Assembly: GCF_001514235.1 (NCBI RefSeq) | Contig: NZ_KQ948948.1 | Coordinates: forward strand, 33,057-97,056 | From: Streptomyces caeruleatus | Lineage (GTDB): Bacteria > Actinomycetota > Actinomycetes > Streptomycetales > Streptomycetaceae | DNA: 64,000 bases | Direction: 5' to 3' | Part shown: piece by piece, positions 7,563 through 14,663 of the stretch | Layout: the number at the start of each line of letters is the position of its first letter | Position numbering within the stretch: position 1 is the stretch's first letter | Notes under the pieces: generated by a model | Told to the model about the DNA's origin: nothing | Databases searched by the model: none | The model's input: the letters and a program-made list of their open reading frames with translations, nothing else | Translations under genes and position numbers: made by a program

Positions 7563-10085
7563 ATGCGTACACCCCGTAGGACCATCGCAGCCGGCGCCCA
7601 GACGCCGTCCCAGCCCCTCGTGCGCGGCCGCCGCGCCCACGCCGGACCGCCGGCCGACGAAGGCCCCGAGGCGCCCCTGGGCGGGACGCCGGAGGACACG
7701 CCCACGCGTGCGGAGCGCTGGCGCATACGTCCGCGCACCGTCCGCGCCAAGATCGTCTGCCTCCTGATGGTGCCCGTCGTCTCACTGCTGGCCCTGTGGG
7801 CCTACGCCACCGTCAGCACCGCACAGGACGTCTCCAGGCTGCGCCAGTTGCAGCGCGTGGACACCGAGATCAGGTCGCCGGCAGCGGCCGCCGTCGCCGC
7901 CCTCCAGGCCGAACGCGAGGCCGCGGTGCGTTACGCGACCGACCCGTCGGCGGGATCGAGCGACGACTACAAGAAGCTCGCGGCGGACACCGACAAGGCG
8001 GTGGCGCGGCTACGGCTCGGCGACCGCAACACCGTCGCCGACGGCGAGGAACTCCCCGCCGGAGTGGCCCGCCGGCTGGAGGCGTTCGTCACCGGCGCCG
8101 AGCAACTGAGCACCGTACGGACCGCCGTGCTCGATCGTCGCTCGGGCTGGGACGAAGCGTACGGGCGGTACACGAGGACCATCGAGAGCGCGTTCTCGGT
8201 GGGCGGCGCGCTCACCGGCATCCAGGACGCCGAACTCGGCTCCGACGCGCGCGTACTGCTCGAGTTCGCCCGCGCGGGCGAGGCGCTGGCCCAGGAAAAC
8301 GTCGTGCTGGACAGCGCACGCCTCGCCGGACGCCTCGACGGAGAGCGGCTGCGGCTGTTCACCGGGGCTGTCGACACCCGCCGTACCCTCACCGAGTCCG
8401 CCGTGGCCGACCTGCGTGGCCCGGAACGCGCCGCCTGGCAGAACCTCGCAGCCGGCGGCGACTACGCGACCGTGGCCGCCGTCGAGGACAAGGTCCTCGC
8501 CACCGCACCGGGCGCACACGCGATCGACGCCGCGGCCGAAGCCACCTGGGGCAAGGCACACGCACACGTGCAGGACGCGATGCGGACGGTCGAGCAGGAC
8601 GCCGGGCGCGATGTCGCGGACCGCGCCGACCCGTTCACCCGCGGTCTGCTCACCCCGGCCGGCGCCGCCGTTCTCTTCGGCCTCGCCGCCGTCGCCGCGT
8701 CACTGGTGATCTCCGTACGGATCGGCCGCGGCCTGGTCGTCGAGTTGGTGAGCCTGCGCAACAGCGCCCTGGAGATCGCCCGGCGCAAACTCCCCGAGGC
8801 CATGCGGAAACTGCGCGCCGGTGAGGAGATCGACGTCGAGGCCGAGGCACCGACCGGACCGCCCGCCGAGGACGAGACCGGTCAGGTCGCCGAGGCCCTG
8901 GGCACCGTCCACCGCGCCGCCCTGCGTGCCGCCGTGGAGCGCGCCGAACTCGCCAGCGGCATCTCCGGCGTCTTCGTCAACCTCGCCCGCCGCAGCCAGG
9001 TCCTCGTACACCGCCAACTGAGCCTGCTGGACAGCATGGAGCGACGCTCCGACGACCCGAACGAACTGAGCGACCTCTTCCGGCTCGACCACCTCACCAC
9101 CCGCATGAGACGCCACGCCGAGAGCCTGATCATTCTCTCCGGGGCGGCGCCCGGGCGGGCCTGGCGGAAGCCGGTCTCCCTGACCGACGTGGTCCGCGCG
9201 GCCGTCTCCGAAGTCGAGGACTACGCGCGCGTGGAGGTACGACAGCTCCCCGAGACGTCCGTCGTCGGCGCGGCCGTCGCAGACCTCACCCACCTCCTCG
9301 CCGAGATCATCGAGAACGCCGCCCAGTTCTCACCGCCCCACACACGCGTGCGCGTCACCGGCGAACCCGTCGGCAACGGCTACGCCGTCGAGGTCGAGGA
9401 CCGCGGCCTCGGCATGGGCAAGGAGACGCTCACCGAGGCCAACCGGCGCATCGAACAGTCCGAGGCGCTCGACCTGTTCGACAGCGACCGGCTCGGACTG
9501 TTCGTCGTCAGCAGGCTCGCGTCCCGGCACGGCATCAAGGTGCACCTGCGCGCCTCGCCCTACGGTGGCACCACCGCGGTCGTCCTGCTGCCCACGGCCC
9601 TGCTGCACAACGCCACGGCGGAACGTTCCCTCGAGCAGCAGGCGGACGCCGACCGGCCCGCCGAACGCGCGTACGCGCGCGTGCCCGCAGCCGACCGGCA
9701 CCAGGAGCCCGTCCACGCGGTCGCCGACCGGCCCGCGCTGGTGGCTTCCGCGCCGACCGCGGCGGAGCCCCGAACCGACACCCCACCCCGCGGAGTCACC
9801 ACCTTGCGACTGCATCGCCCCCCGGACGACTCCGAAGCCTCCGACGACCTCCCACGCCGCGTACGCCAGGCGAGTCTCGCCCCCCAACTGCGCGCGGGAC
9901 GCCACGACGAACAACCGGCGACAGCCACCTCGCGCGACGACGACCGGCGCACCCCCGAACTCGTCAGGGACCGCATGGCGGCCTACCGCGACGGCTGGGC
10001 GCGCGGCGGCGGCAGGCAGCCCGGCCACGGGGGCGCACCCGATTCCGCAGAGCACAGCGACGCCGACGAAGGAGACCTCGCATGA
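7563..10085 (+). CDS. cvnA: Conservon sensor kinase-like protein CvnA
   Basis: An 840-residue membrane protein heading a conservon. It has a disordered start, a transmembrane helix at about 63-84, an extracytoplasmic helical region at 90-355 resembling the nitrate/nitrite-sensing (NIT) domain, a second helix at 363-385, a HAMP-like linker, a helical region with RLDHLTTRMRRHAESL (about 507-522) and a HATPase_c domain at 570-680. The last shows the N box (EIIENAAQFSPP), DRGLGMG and LGLFVVSRLASRHG. Residues 682-840 are a long Pro/Arg/Thr-rich tail. GGAGG precedes the ATG. Its stop overlaps the start of cvnB (ATGA), so the genes are translationally coupled. Confidence 0.92.
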   Translation: MRTPRRTIAAGAQTPSQPLVRGRRAHAGPPADEGPEAPLGGTPEDTPTRAERWRIRPRTVRAKIVCLLMVPVVSLLALWAYATVSTAQDVSRLRQLQRVDTEIRSPAAAAVAALQAEREAAVRYATDPSAGSSDDYKKLAADTDKAVARLRLGDRNTVADGEELPAGVARRLEAFVTGAEQLSTVRTAVLDRRSGWDEAYGRYTRTIESAFSVGGALTGIQDAELGSDARVLLEFARAGEALAQENVVLDSARLAGRLDGERLRLFTGAVDTRRTLTESAVADLRGPERAAWQNLAAGGDYATVAAVEDKVLATAPGAHAIDAAAEATWGKAHAHVQDAMRTVEQDAGRDVADRADPFTRGLLTPAGAAVLFGLAAVAASLVISVRIGRGLVVELVSLRNSALEIARRKLPEAMRKLRAGEEIDVEAEAPTGPPAEDETGQVAEALGTVHRAALRAAVERAELASGISGVFVNLARRSQVLVHRQLSLLDSMERRSDDPNELSDLFRLDHLTTRMRRHAESLIILSGAAPGRAWRKPVSLTDVVRAAVSEVEDYARVEVRQLPETSVVGAAVADLTHLLAEIIENAAQFSPPHTRVRVTGEPVGNGYAVEVEDRGLGMGKETLTEANRRIEQSEALDLFDSDRLGLFVVSRLASRHGIKVHLRASPYGGTTAVVLLPTALLHNATAERSLEQQADADRPAERAYARVPAADRHQEPVHAVADRPALVASAPTAAEPRTDTPPRGVTTLRLHRPPDDSEASDDLPRRVRQASLAPQLRAGRHDEQPATATSRDDDRRTPELVRDRMAAYRDGWARGGGRQPGHGGAPDSAEHSDADEGDLA

Positions 10086-10555
10086 TCCAGGATCCGAGCA
10101 TGAGGGCCGGCATGGGGGTCCCCCCGAACGAGCAGAGCCGAGAGTGGGGGAGGTCCGGTGAACTCGACTGGCTGCTGGACGACCTGGTGCTGCGGGTGAG
10201 CGAAGTACGGCATGCCGTGGTGCTGTCCAACGACGGCCTCACCGTGGGCGCCTCGACGGGCCTGCGCCGCGAGGACGCCGAGCACCTCGCCGCGGTCGCC
10301 TCCGGCTTCCACAGCCTGGCCAAGGGCGCGGGCCGGCACTTCGGCGCCGGCGGCGTGCGGCAGACCATGGTGGAGATGGACGACGCCTTCCTGTTCGTGG
10401 CCGCCGCGGGCGACGGCTCCTGCCTCGCCGTCCTCACCGCAGTCACCGCCGACATCGGACTGGTGGCGTACGAGATGGCACGGCTGGTCAAGCGCGTCGG
10501 CGAGCACCTCTACACGCCCGCGCGTGCCGCCGCGCGCCCGCCCGCCGCGGGATGA
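10082..10555 (+). CDS. cvnB: Conservon roadblock/LC7 protein CvnB
   Basis: A 157-residue roadblock/LC7-domain protein, the presumed GTPase-activating partner of CvnD in conservons. The core begins LDWLLDDLVLRVSEV and contains the conserved VVLSNDGLTVGAS and HLAAVASGFHSLAKG segments. Its start overlaps the cvnA stop. The first 27 or so residues are unlike the second roadblock protein of this window at 12259, which starts almost directly at the core; the extra part is encoded by an apparent dispersed repeat (10111-10153). The Pro/Ala-rich C-terminus looks flexible. Confidence 0.92.
   Translation: MIQDPSMRAGMGVPPNEQSREWGRSGELDWLLDDLVLRVSEVRHAVVLSNDGLTVGASTGLRREDAEHLAAVASGFHSLAKGAGRHFGAGGVRQTMVEMDDAFLFVAAAGDGSCLAVLTAVTADIGLVAYEMARLVKRVGEHLYTPARAAARPPAAG
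10111..10153 (+). repeat. Streptomyces-type dispersed palindromic repeat inside cvnB
   Basis: The stretch beginning CATGGGGGTCCCCCCG and ending GAGAGTGGGGGAGG matches a short repeat I remember as very common in Streptomyces genomes. It has the same ends and usually a CTCGAGC-like middle. Here it lies within the reading frame and encodes the residues MGVPPNEQSREWGRS near the start of CvnB. The recognition is from memory and was not checked by search. Confidence 0.55.
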
Positions 10556-10577
10556 ACCGGAAGGGCGGTCCGCGCAG

Positions 10578-10991
10578 ATGACCGAGGACACGACGGACGC
10601 CCCGCGCGAGCCGGGCAGCCAGTGGTACGACAACGAGGCCGGGCCCCTCGTCCGCCCGTACGCCATGACGGGCGGACGCACCAAACCCGGGCCCACCGGG
10701 GTCCGCTTCGATCTGATCGCCCTTGTCACACTCGACGCCACCGCAACCGGCGCCGGTGACGACAGCGCGCTCGGGCCGGAACACCGGACCCTCATCGACC
10801 TCTGCCGACCCGAGACGCAGTCGGTCGCGGAACTCGCGGCCGGCGCCGATCTGCCCGTGGGGGTCGTCAGGGTGCTCCTCGGCGACCTCCTGGAACGCGG
10901 CCGCGTCACCGTCAGCCGTCCGGTACCGCCCGCGCAGCTCCCCGACGAACGGATTCTGCGCGAGGTGATCGAAGGATTGCGGGCGCTGTAG
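10578..10991 (+). CDS. cvnC: Conservon DUF742 protein CvnC
   Basis: A 137-residue DUF742 protein, third gene of the conservon. The diagnostic N-terminal segment is EAGPLVRPYAMTGGRTKP. It is followed by a winged-helix-like part with TLIDLCRPETQSVAELAAG, then VGVVRVLLGDLLERGRVTV, ending in the usual EVIEGLRAL. In other conservons the protein is thought to join the membrane complex with CvnA, B and D. It starts 22 bases after the cvnB stop. It has no membrane segment. Confidence 0.93.
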   Translation: MTEDTTDAPREPGSQWYDNEAGPLVRPYAMTGGRTKPGPTGVRFDLIALVTLDATATGAGDDSALGPEHRTLIDLCRPETQSVAELAAGADLPVGVVRVLLGDLLERGRVTVSRPVPPAQLPDERILREVIEGLRAL

Positions 10992-11050
10992 ACGTCCTTT
11001 CAGAACCAGCCAAAAGCGGTCCAACCCCACGAAGAGGAGCCGCAGTTGTC

Positions 11051-11107
11051 ATGATGCTGACTTCGCACCGTGACGTCGACCTATGCCGGTACTCCCGAGA
11101 GAAGTGA
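11051..11107 (+). CDS. Putative leader peptide upstream of cvnD (18 aa)
   Basis: A tiny ORF with AGAGGAG upstream encodes MMLTSHRDVDLCRYSREK and ends three bases before the cvnD start. Its DVDLCR core is like the HVDLCR core of actinobacterial leader peptides usually seen before sulfur-metabolism genes. Because the cvnD ribosome site falls inside the last codons, translating this ORF could couple to or control cvnD translation. That it is expressed, or senses cysteine, is inference; it would be unusual inside a conservon. Confidence 0.45.
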   Translation: MMLTSHRDVDLCRYSREK

Positions 11108-11110
11108 TCG

Positions 11111-11716
11111 ATGGTCTCCGAGCACCCCGACGCCTCCGACGGCGAGACCGCCGCGCTGGCGTTGAAGATCCTCGTCGCCGGCGGTTTCGGCGTCGGCAAG
11201 ACCACCCTGGTGGGCGCGGTCAGCGAGATCAGGCCGCTGCGCACCGAGGAACTGCTGAGCGAAGCCGGGCAGTTGGTGGACGACACCGACGGCGTGGACC
11301 AGAAGGTCACCACGACGGTCGCCATGGACTTCGGGCGCATCACCATACGCTCCGGCCTGTCCCTCTACCTCTTCGGCACCCCCGGCCAGGACCGGTTCTG
11401 GTTCCTGTGGGACGAGCTCTCACAGGGAGCGCTGGGCGCCGTGGTCCTCGCGGACACCCGGCGCCTGGAGGACTGCTTTCCGGCGGTGGACTACTTCGAG
11501 CACCGCCACATCCCGTTCGTCGTGGCTGTCAACTGCTTCGCGGGCGCACGGACGTACGGCGCCCAGGACGTCTCGCGCGCCCTCGACCTCGACCAGGGGA
11601 CACCGGTCGTGCTGTGCGACGCACGGGACCGCGACTCGGGCAAGGAGGTGCTGATCCGACTCGTCGAGTACGCCGGACGGATGCACACCGCCCGGCTGCT
11701 GGACTCCGTGGGCTGA
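11111..11716 (+). CDS. cvnD: Conservon GTPase CvnD (ATP/GTP-binding protein)
   Basis: A 201-residue small Ras-like GTPase of the MglA/conservon class. The P-loop is GGFGVGKTT (residues 24-32, Lys30), switch I contains KVTTTVAMDFGRI, and the DxxG-like segment is FGTPGQDRFWFLWDEL, with Thr-Pro-Gly as usual in conservon GTPases. The later guanine-specificity loop (VVAVNCFAG) has Cys where NKxD would be expected, a family-typical deviation. It would be switched by CvnB and relay the CvnA signal. It is separated from cvnC by 119 bases holding the leader-like ORF. Confidence 0.93.
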   Translation: MVSEHPDASDGETAALALKILVAGGFGVGKTTLVGAVSEIRPLRTEELLSEAGQLVDDTDGVDQKVTTTVAMDFGRITIRSGLSLYLFGTPGQDRFWFLWDELSQGALGAVVLADTRRLEDCFPAVDYFEHRHIPFVVAVNCFAGARTYGAQDVSRALDLDQGTPVVLCDARDRDSGKEVLIRLVEYAGRMHTARLLDSVG

Positions 11717-11734
11717 TCGGCGTCCGGCCCGCGG

Positions 11735-12163
11735 TCAGTCGGCGACGCCCTTCTCCGCCAGCACCTTGTCGATCGTGACGCGGACGAGGAGTTCACCCGG
11801 CACACCGTTGCGCGCCCCGAACTCCTCCGCGCGCTCCTCGCCCATGTAACGCGCCCCGATGCGACCGGCCCAGTGCCTCAACTCATCGAGATCCTCCGAA
11901 ACCACGGCCCGTCCCCGCAGCACCACGAAGTCGTACGGCGGCCGGTCCTCGTCCACGCACAACGCCACCCGGCCGTCCCGGGCCAGGTTGCGGCCCTTCA
12001 CACTCGACTTGCCGGTGTTGAACACCAAGTCGTCCCCGTCGAGCACGAACCAGATCGGTGTCACATGGGGGCTCCCGTCGGACCGCACGGTCGACAGCTT
12101 CGCGGTGCGGGTGCCCTGCGAGACGAACGCCCGCCATTCCTCATCGGTCATCTTCTGCGCCAT
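11735..12163 (-). CDS. PPOX-class F420-dependent oxidoreductase
   Basis: A 142-residue split-barrel flavin/F420-binding protein of the pyridoxamine-phosphate-oxidase-like superfamily. The start is MAQKMTDEEWRAF at 12163 with AAGGAGG nine bases upstream; a longer frame to 12238 has no such site. Family signs are TAKLSTVRSDGSPHVTPIWF near the N-terminus, LVFNTGKSSVKGRNL and VALCVDEDRPPYDFVV. Such proteins reduce substrates with F420H2 or bind flavin; the substrate is unknown. It diverges from the solo roadblock gene at 12259 and converges on cvnD. Confidence 0.88.
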   Translation of the reverse strand: MAQKMTDEEWRAFVSQGTRTAKLSTVRSDGSPHVTPIWFVLDGDDLVFNTGKSSVKGRNLARDGRVALCVDEDRPPYDFVVLRGRAVVSEDLDELRHWAGRIGARYMGEERAEEFGARNGVPGELLVRVTIDKVLAEKGVAD

Positions 12164-12258
12164 GCCCCCATCCTCCTTGCCCATGGGCCGGATCGTCGGG
12201 AAGGGTGGCGAAGAGACCTCCGGCGCAGGGGGAGACATCTACACGGGGAGACCGGATC

Positions 12259-12672
12259 ATGGCGCAGAACCAGGGACTCGGCTGGCTCCTGGACGACCTG
12301 ACAGAACGCGTCGATCATGTGCGGCACGCGTTGGTGCTGTCCAACGACGGTCTGGTGACGGGTGCGAGCACGGGGCTGCGACGCGAGGACGCGGAGCATC
12401 TCGCGGCCGTCTCGTCCGGACTGCACAGCCTGGCCAAGGGCTCGGGACGGCACTTCGGCGCGGGGAGAGTCCGTCAGACGATGGTCGAGTTCGACGACGC
12501 CGTGCTGTTCGTCACCGCGGCCGGCACCGGCAGCTGTCTGTGCGTGCTCAGCGCGGCGGAAGCCGACATCGGCCAGATCGCCTACGAGATGACCCTGCTC
12601 GTCAACCGGGTCGGTGAGCACCTCGACGTGGACGCCCGACAGCCCGAGCGGAAACCGGTCACAGAGCTCTGA
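12259..12672 (+). CDS. Solo roadblock/LC7-domain protein
   Basis: A 137-residue roadblock/LC7 protein closely resembling the CvnB of the nearby conservon. The stretch WLLDDLTERVDHVRHALVLS, the segment RREDAEHLAAVSSGLHSLAKG and GRHFGAGRVRQTMVEFDDA are nearly the same in both. It has GGGGAG before the ATG. No DUF742 or GTPase gene follows it, so it is probably a local duplicate of cvnB that may act on the same GTPase CvnD. That role is inference from similarity and position. Confidence 0.88.
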   Translation: MAQNQGLGWLLDDLTERVDHVRHALVLSNDGLVTGASTGLRREDAEHLAAVSSGLHSLAKGSGRHFGAGRVRQTMVEFDDAVLFVTAAGTGSCLCVLSAAEADIGQIAYEMTLLVNRVGEHLDVDARQPERKPVTEL

Positions 12673-12699
12673 CCTGCTGGATCGTTATCCCCCGCGGAG

Positions 12700-12708
12700 T
12701 TATCCACA
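12700..12708 (+). promoter_or_regulatory. Isolated DnaA-box-like site
   Basis: A perfect TTATCCACA nonamer lies in the 126-base gap before the gene at 12799, next to a near copy, TTATCCCCC, at 12685-12693. No AT-rich unwinding region or box cluster is present, so it is not an origin. It could titrate DnaA or be chance. Confidence 0.3.
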
Positions 12709-12798
12709 GGCCTGCCGCGAGATCCGCCGGAGCGGCTACGGTTTTGTCACGGCGAACGCACAGAGCGTGAGCCACTGACTCCGCGGGGGAGACCGACC

Positions 12799-13779
12799 AT
12801 GTCCGACACCATCACCACACCGCACCGCCTCTTCTTCACGCCGAGCCGCGCGTCCCGGGAACTGGGCCTGAAGCGAGGCGAGTTGGACCTGGCCGTCCAC
12901 CTCGGACTCATCCGGACCGTGCCTGACGAAGGAGGCGGAGGCAGGCGCGTCCCACGGACGGAGATCGAGCGTCTGCGTACGGGGGAGGGGTTTCCCGAGT
13001 CGTTGCGGCACCGCGTGCAGGTGGTGGGCACGACGGAGGGGGCGGACGTCATGGGCGTACCGCCCGGCAGGTTCACTCGCCTCGCACGCCTGGGCCTGGT
13101 GGTGCCGGTGAAGTGGTACCTCAACCGCTATCGGGCCGTGGTCTGGCTGTATCTCGCCGAAGAGCTGAAGCAGTCCGCCGCCGACGAGAAGAGCGCCCCT
13201 CTGCTGCACGCCCGCCGTATGCCGGAAGGCCCGCGCGGTCTGCTGGACGCGGGACTGGACCTGCGTGCGCGCAACTGGCGTGGACGCCACAGGGGGTTCC
13301 TGCTGCGACTGGCCGAAGACCCATGGGAGAGCGCCGGCGCCCTGGCCGCCTTCCTCGATCCAGTCCAGATCGCGGAAATCGTCCCCGACCCCTATGAGCG
13401 CTCCCACCTGAACCGCTTCCGGCCAGGGCCACCGGCCGCCGGTGCGCCGGGCTCACCCGCCTCGCTGATCGCCGGCCGGATCATGACGGCGGACGACCCG
13501 GACGAGATCAGCCTGCTGCGGGCCGACCTGGCGTCGGTCCTGGAAGAGGCACGCGACAGGCGACCCGCCCCGCGCCCCACGGGCAAACGGACCCCGGTGC
13601 CCACGCATCCGGCGCACGTCGGATCGCCGCGGACCGAGCAACCGGAACTGCCGGAACAGCGGGAACGGAGGGAGCTGCCGGGACGCCCTGAGGAACTGGG
13701 ACGGCCCGAGGAGCCGCAACCGCCACGCGGCCTGCTGAGCCGGTTCCGTCGCAGAAACCGCCGGGCTACAACGACCTGA
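12799..13779 (+). CDS. Conserved Streptomyces protein, DUF6397-like (326 aa)
   Basis: A 326-residue protein with GGGGGAGA before the ATG. The N-terminal 60 residues look like a helix-turn-helix (RASRELGLKRGELDLAVHLG, then RRVPRTEIERL), followed by a second similar unit with DVMGVPPGRFTRLARLGLV. The middle is alpha-helical, and the last 90 residues are Pro/Glu/Arg-rich and repetitive. I recall this architecture as a Streptomyces-only family numbered DUF6397, but cannot check it. The last 14 bases overlap the convergent tesB stop. Confidence 0.7.
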   Translation: MSDTITTPHRLFFTPSRASRELGLKRGELDLAVHLGLIRTVPDEGGGGRRVPRTEIERLRTGEGFPESLRHRVQVVGTTEGADVMGVPPGRFTRLARLGLVVPVKWYLNRYRAVVWLYLAEELKQSAADEKSAPLLHARRMPEGPRGLLDAGLDLRARNWRGRHRGFLLRLAEDPWESAGALAAFLDPVQIAEIVPDPYERSHLNRFRPGPPAAGAPGSPASLIAGRIMTADDPDEISLLRADLASVLEEARDRRPAPRPTGKRTPVPTHPAHVGSPRTEQPELPEQRERRELPGRPEELGRPEEPQPPRGLLSRFRRRNRRATTT

Positions 13780-14635
13780 AGAGCCCCTCCTGGACGACGG
13801 ACACCAGAAGTCGACCCTCCAGGTCGTAGATCCGCCCACGGGCGAGGCCACGCCCGCCGGTCGCGATCGGTGACTCCTGGTCGTACAGGAACCACTCGTC
13901 CGCGCGGAAGGGCCGGTGGAACCACATGGCGTGGTCCAGCGACGCGATGTCGAAGCTGCGCGGACCCCACAGCGGTTCGACGGGGATACGGACCGCGTCG
14001 AGGAGGGTCATGTCGCTGGCGTAGGTCAGCGCGCAGGTGTGCACGACCGGGTCGTCGCCCAGCGGCCCGACCGCGCGCATCCACACCGCGCTGCGCGGTT
14101 CGGCGTCCTTGACCTCCTCCTCGGTCCAGCGCAGCCGGTCGACATAGCGGATGTCGAAGGGCTGACGCCGTGCCATCCGCTCCAACTGCTCCGGCAGCGT
14201 GCCCAGATGCTCCCGGATCTCGTCGGTGACCGTCGGCAGCGACTCCGGGTCCGGCACTTTGCGGGCCGGCGGCAGCTGATGCTCGAAGCTCCCCTGTTCA
14301 GGCTTGTGAAAGGAGGCGGTGAGATTGAAGATCGTGCGGCCCTGCTGCACCGCGGTGACCCGCCGGGTCGTGAACGACCTGCCGTCCCGCACCCGTTCGA
14401 CCTGGTACACGATCGGCACCCCCGGCCGCCCCGGGCGCAGGAAGTACGCGTGCAGCGAATGCACAGGCCGGTCGCCTTCGGTGGTGCGCGCGGCGGCGAC
14501 CAGTGCCTGGCCCGCCACCTGGCCGCCGAAGACCCTTTGCAGGGACTCCTGCGGGCTGCGGCCACGGAATATGTTGACCTCGATCTGCTCCAGGTCGAGC
14601 AGGTCGACGAGCCTCTCGGCCGGGTTCGTCGTCAT
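13766..14635 (-). CDS. tesB: Acyl-CoA thioesterase II (TesB)
   Basis: A 289-residue double-hotdog thioesterase that hydrolyses acyl-CoA to free acid and CoA. The first hotdog contains RVFGGQVAGQALVAAARTT and HSLHAYFLRPG. The second contains FDIASLDHAMWFHRPFRADE, giving the active-site Asp, and ends with VVQEGLFR, giving the Gln of the Asp-Thr/Ser-Gln triad known for TesB. The length matches the family. It lies 28 bases after the helicase at 14664 on the same strand and could be co-transcribed with it. Confidence 0.93.
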   Translation of the reverse strand: MTTNPAERLVDLLDLEQIEVNIFRGRSPQESLQRVFGGQVAGQALVAAARTTEGDRPVHSLHAYFLRPGRPGVPIVYQVERVRDGRSFTTRRVTAVQQGRTIFNLTASFHKPEQGSFEHQLPPARKVPDPESLPTVTDEIREHLGTLPEQLERMARRQPFDIRYVDRLRWTEEEVKDAEPRSAVWMRAVGPLGDDPVVHTCALTYASDMTLLDAVRIPVEPLWGPRSFDIASLDHAMWFHRPFRADEWFLYDQESPIATGGRGLARGRIYDLEGRLLVSVVQEGLFRSL

Positions 14636-14663
14636 GGGTGAGATTCTCCTGTGCTCACAGCGC

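Noticed and set aside
12700..12708. Replication origin
   Set aside because: Only one perfect DnaA box is present, with no box cluster and no dnaA, dnaN or parAB genes nearby.
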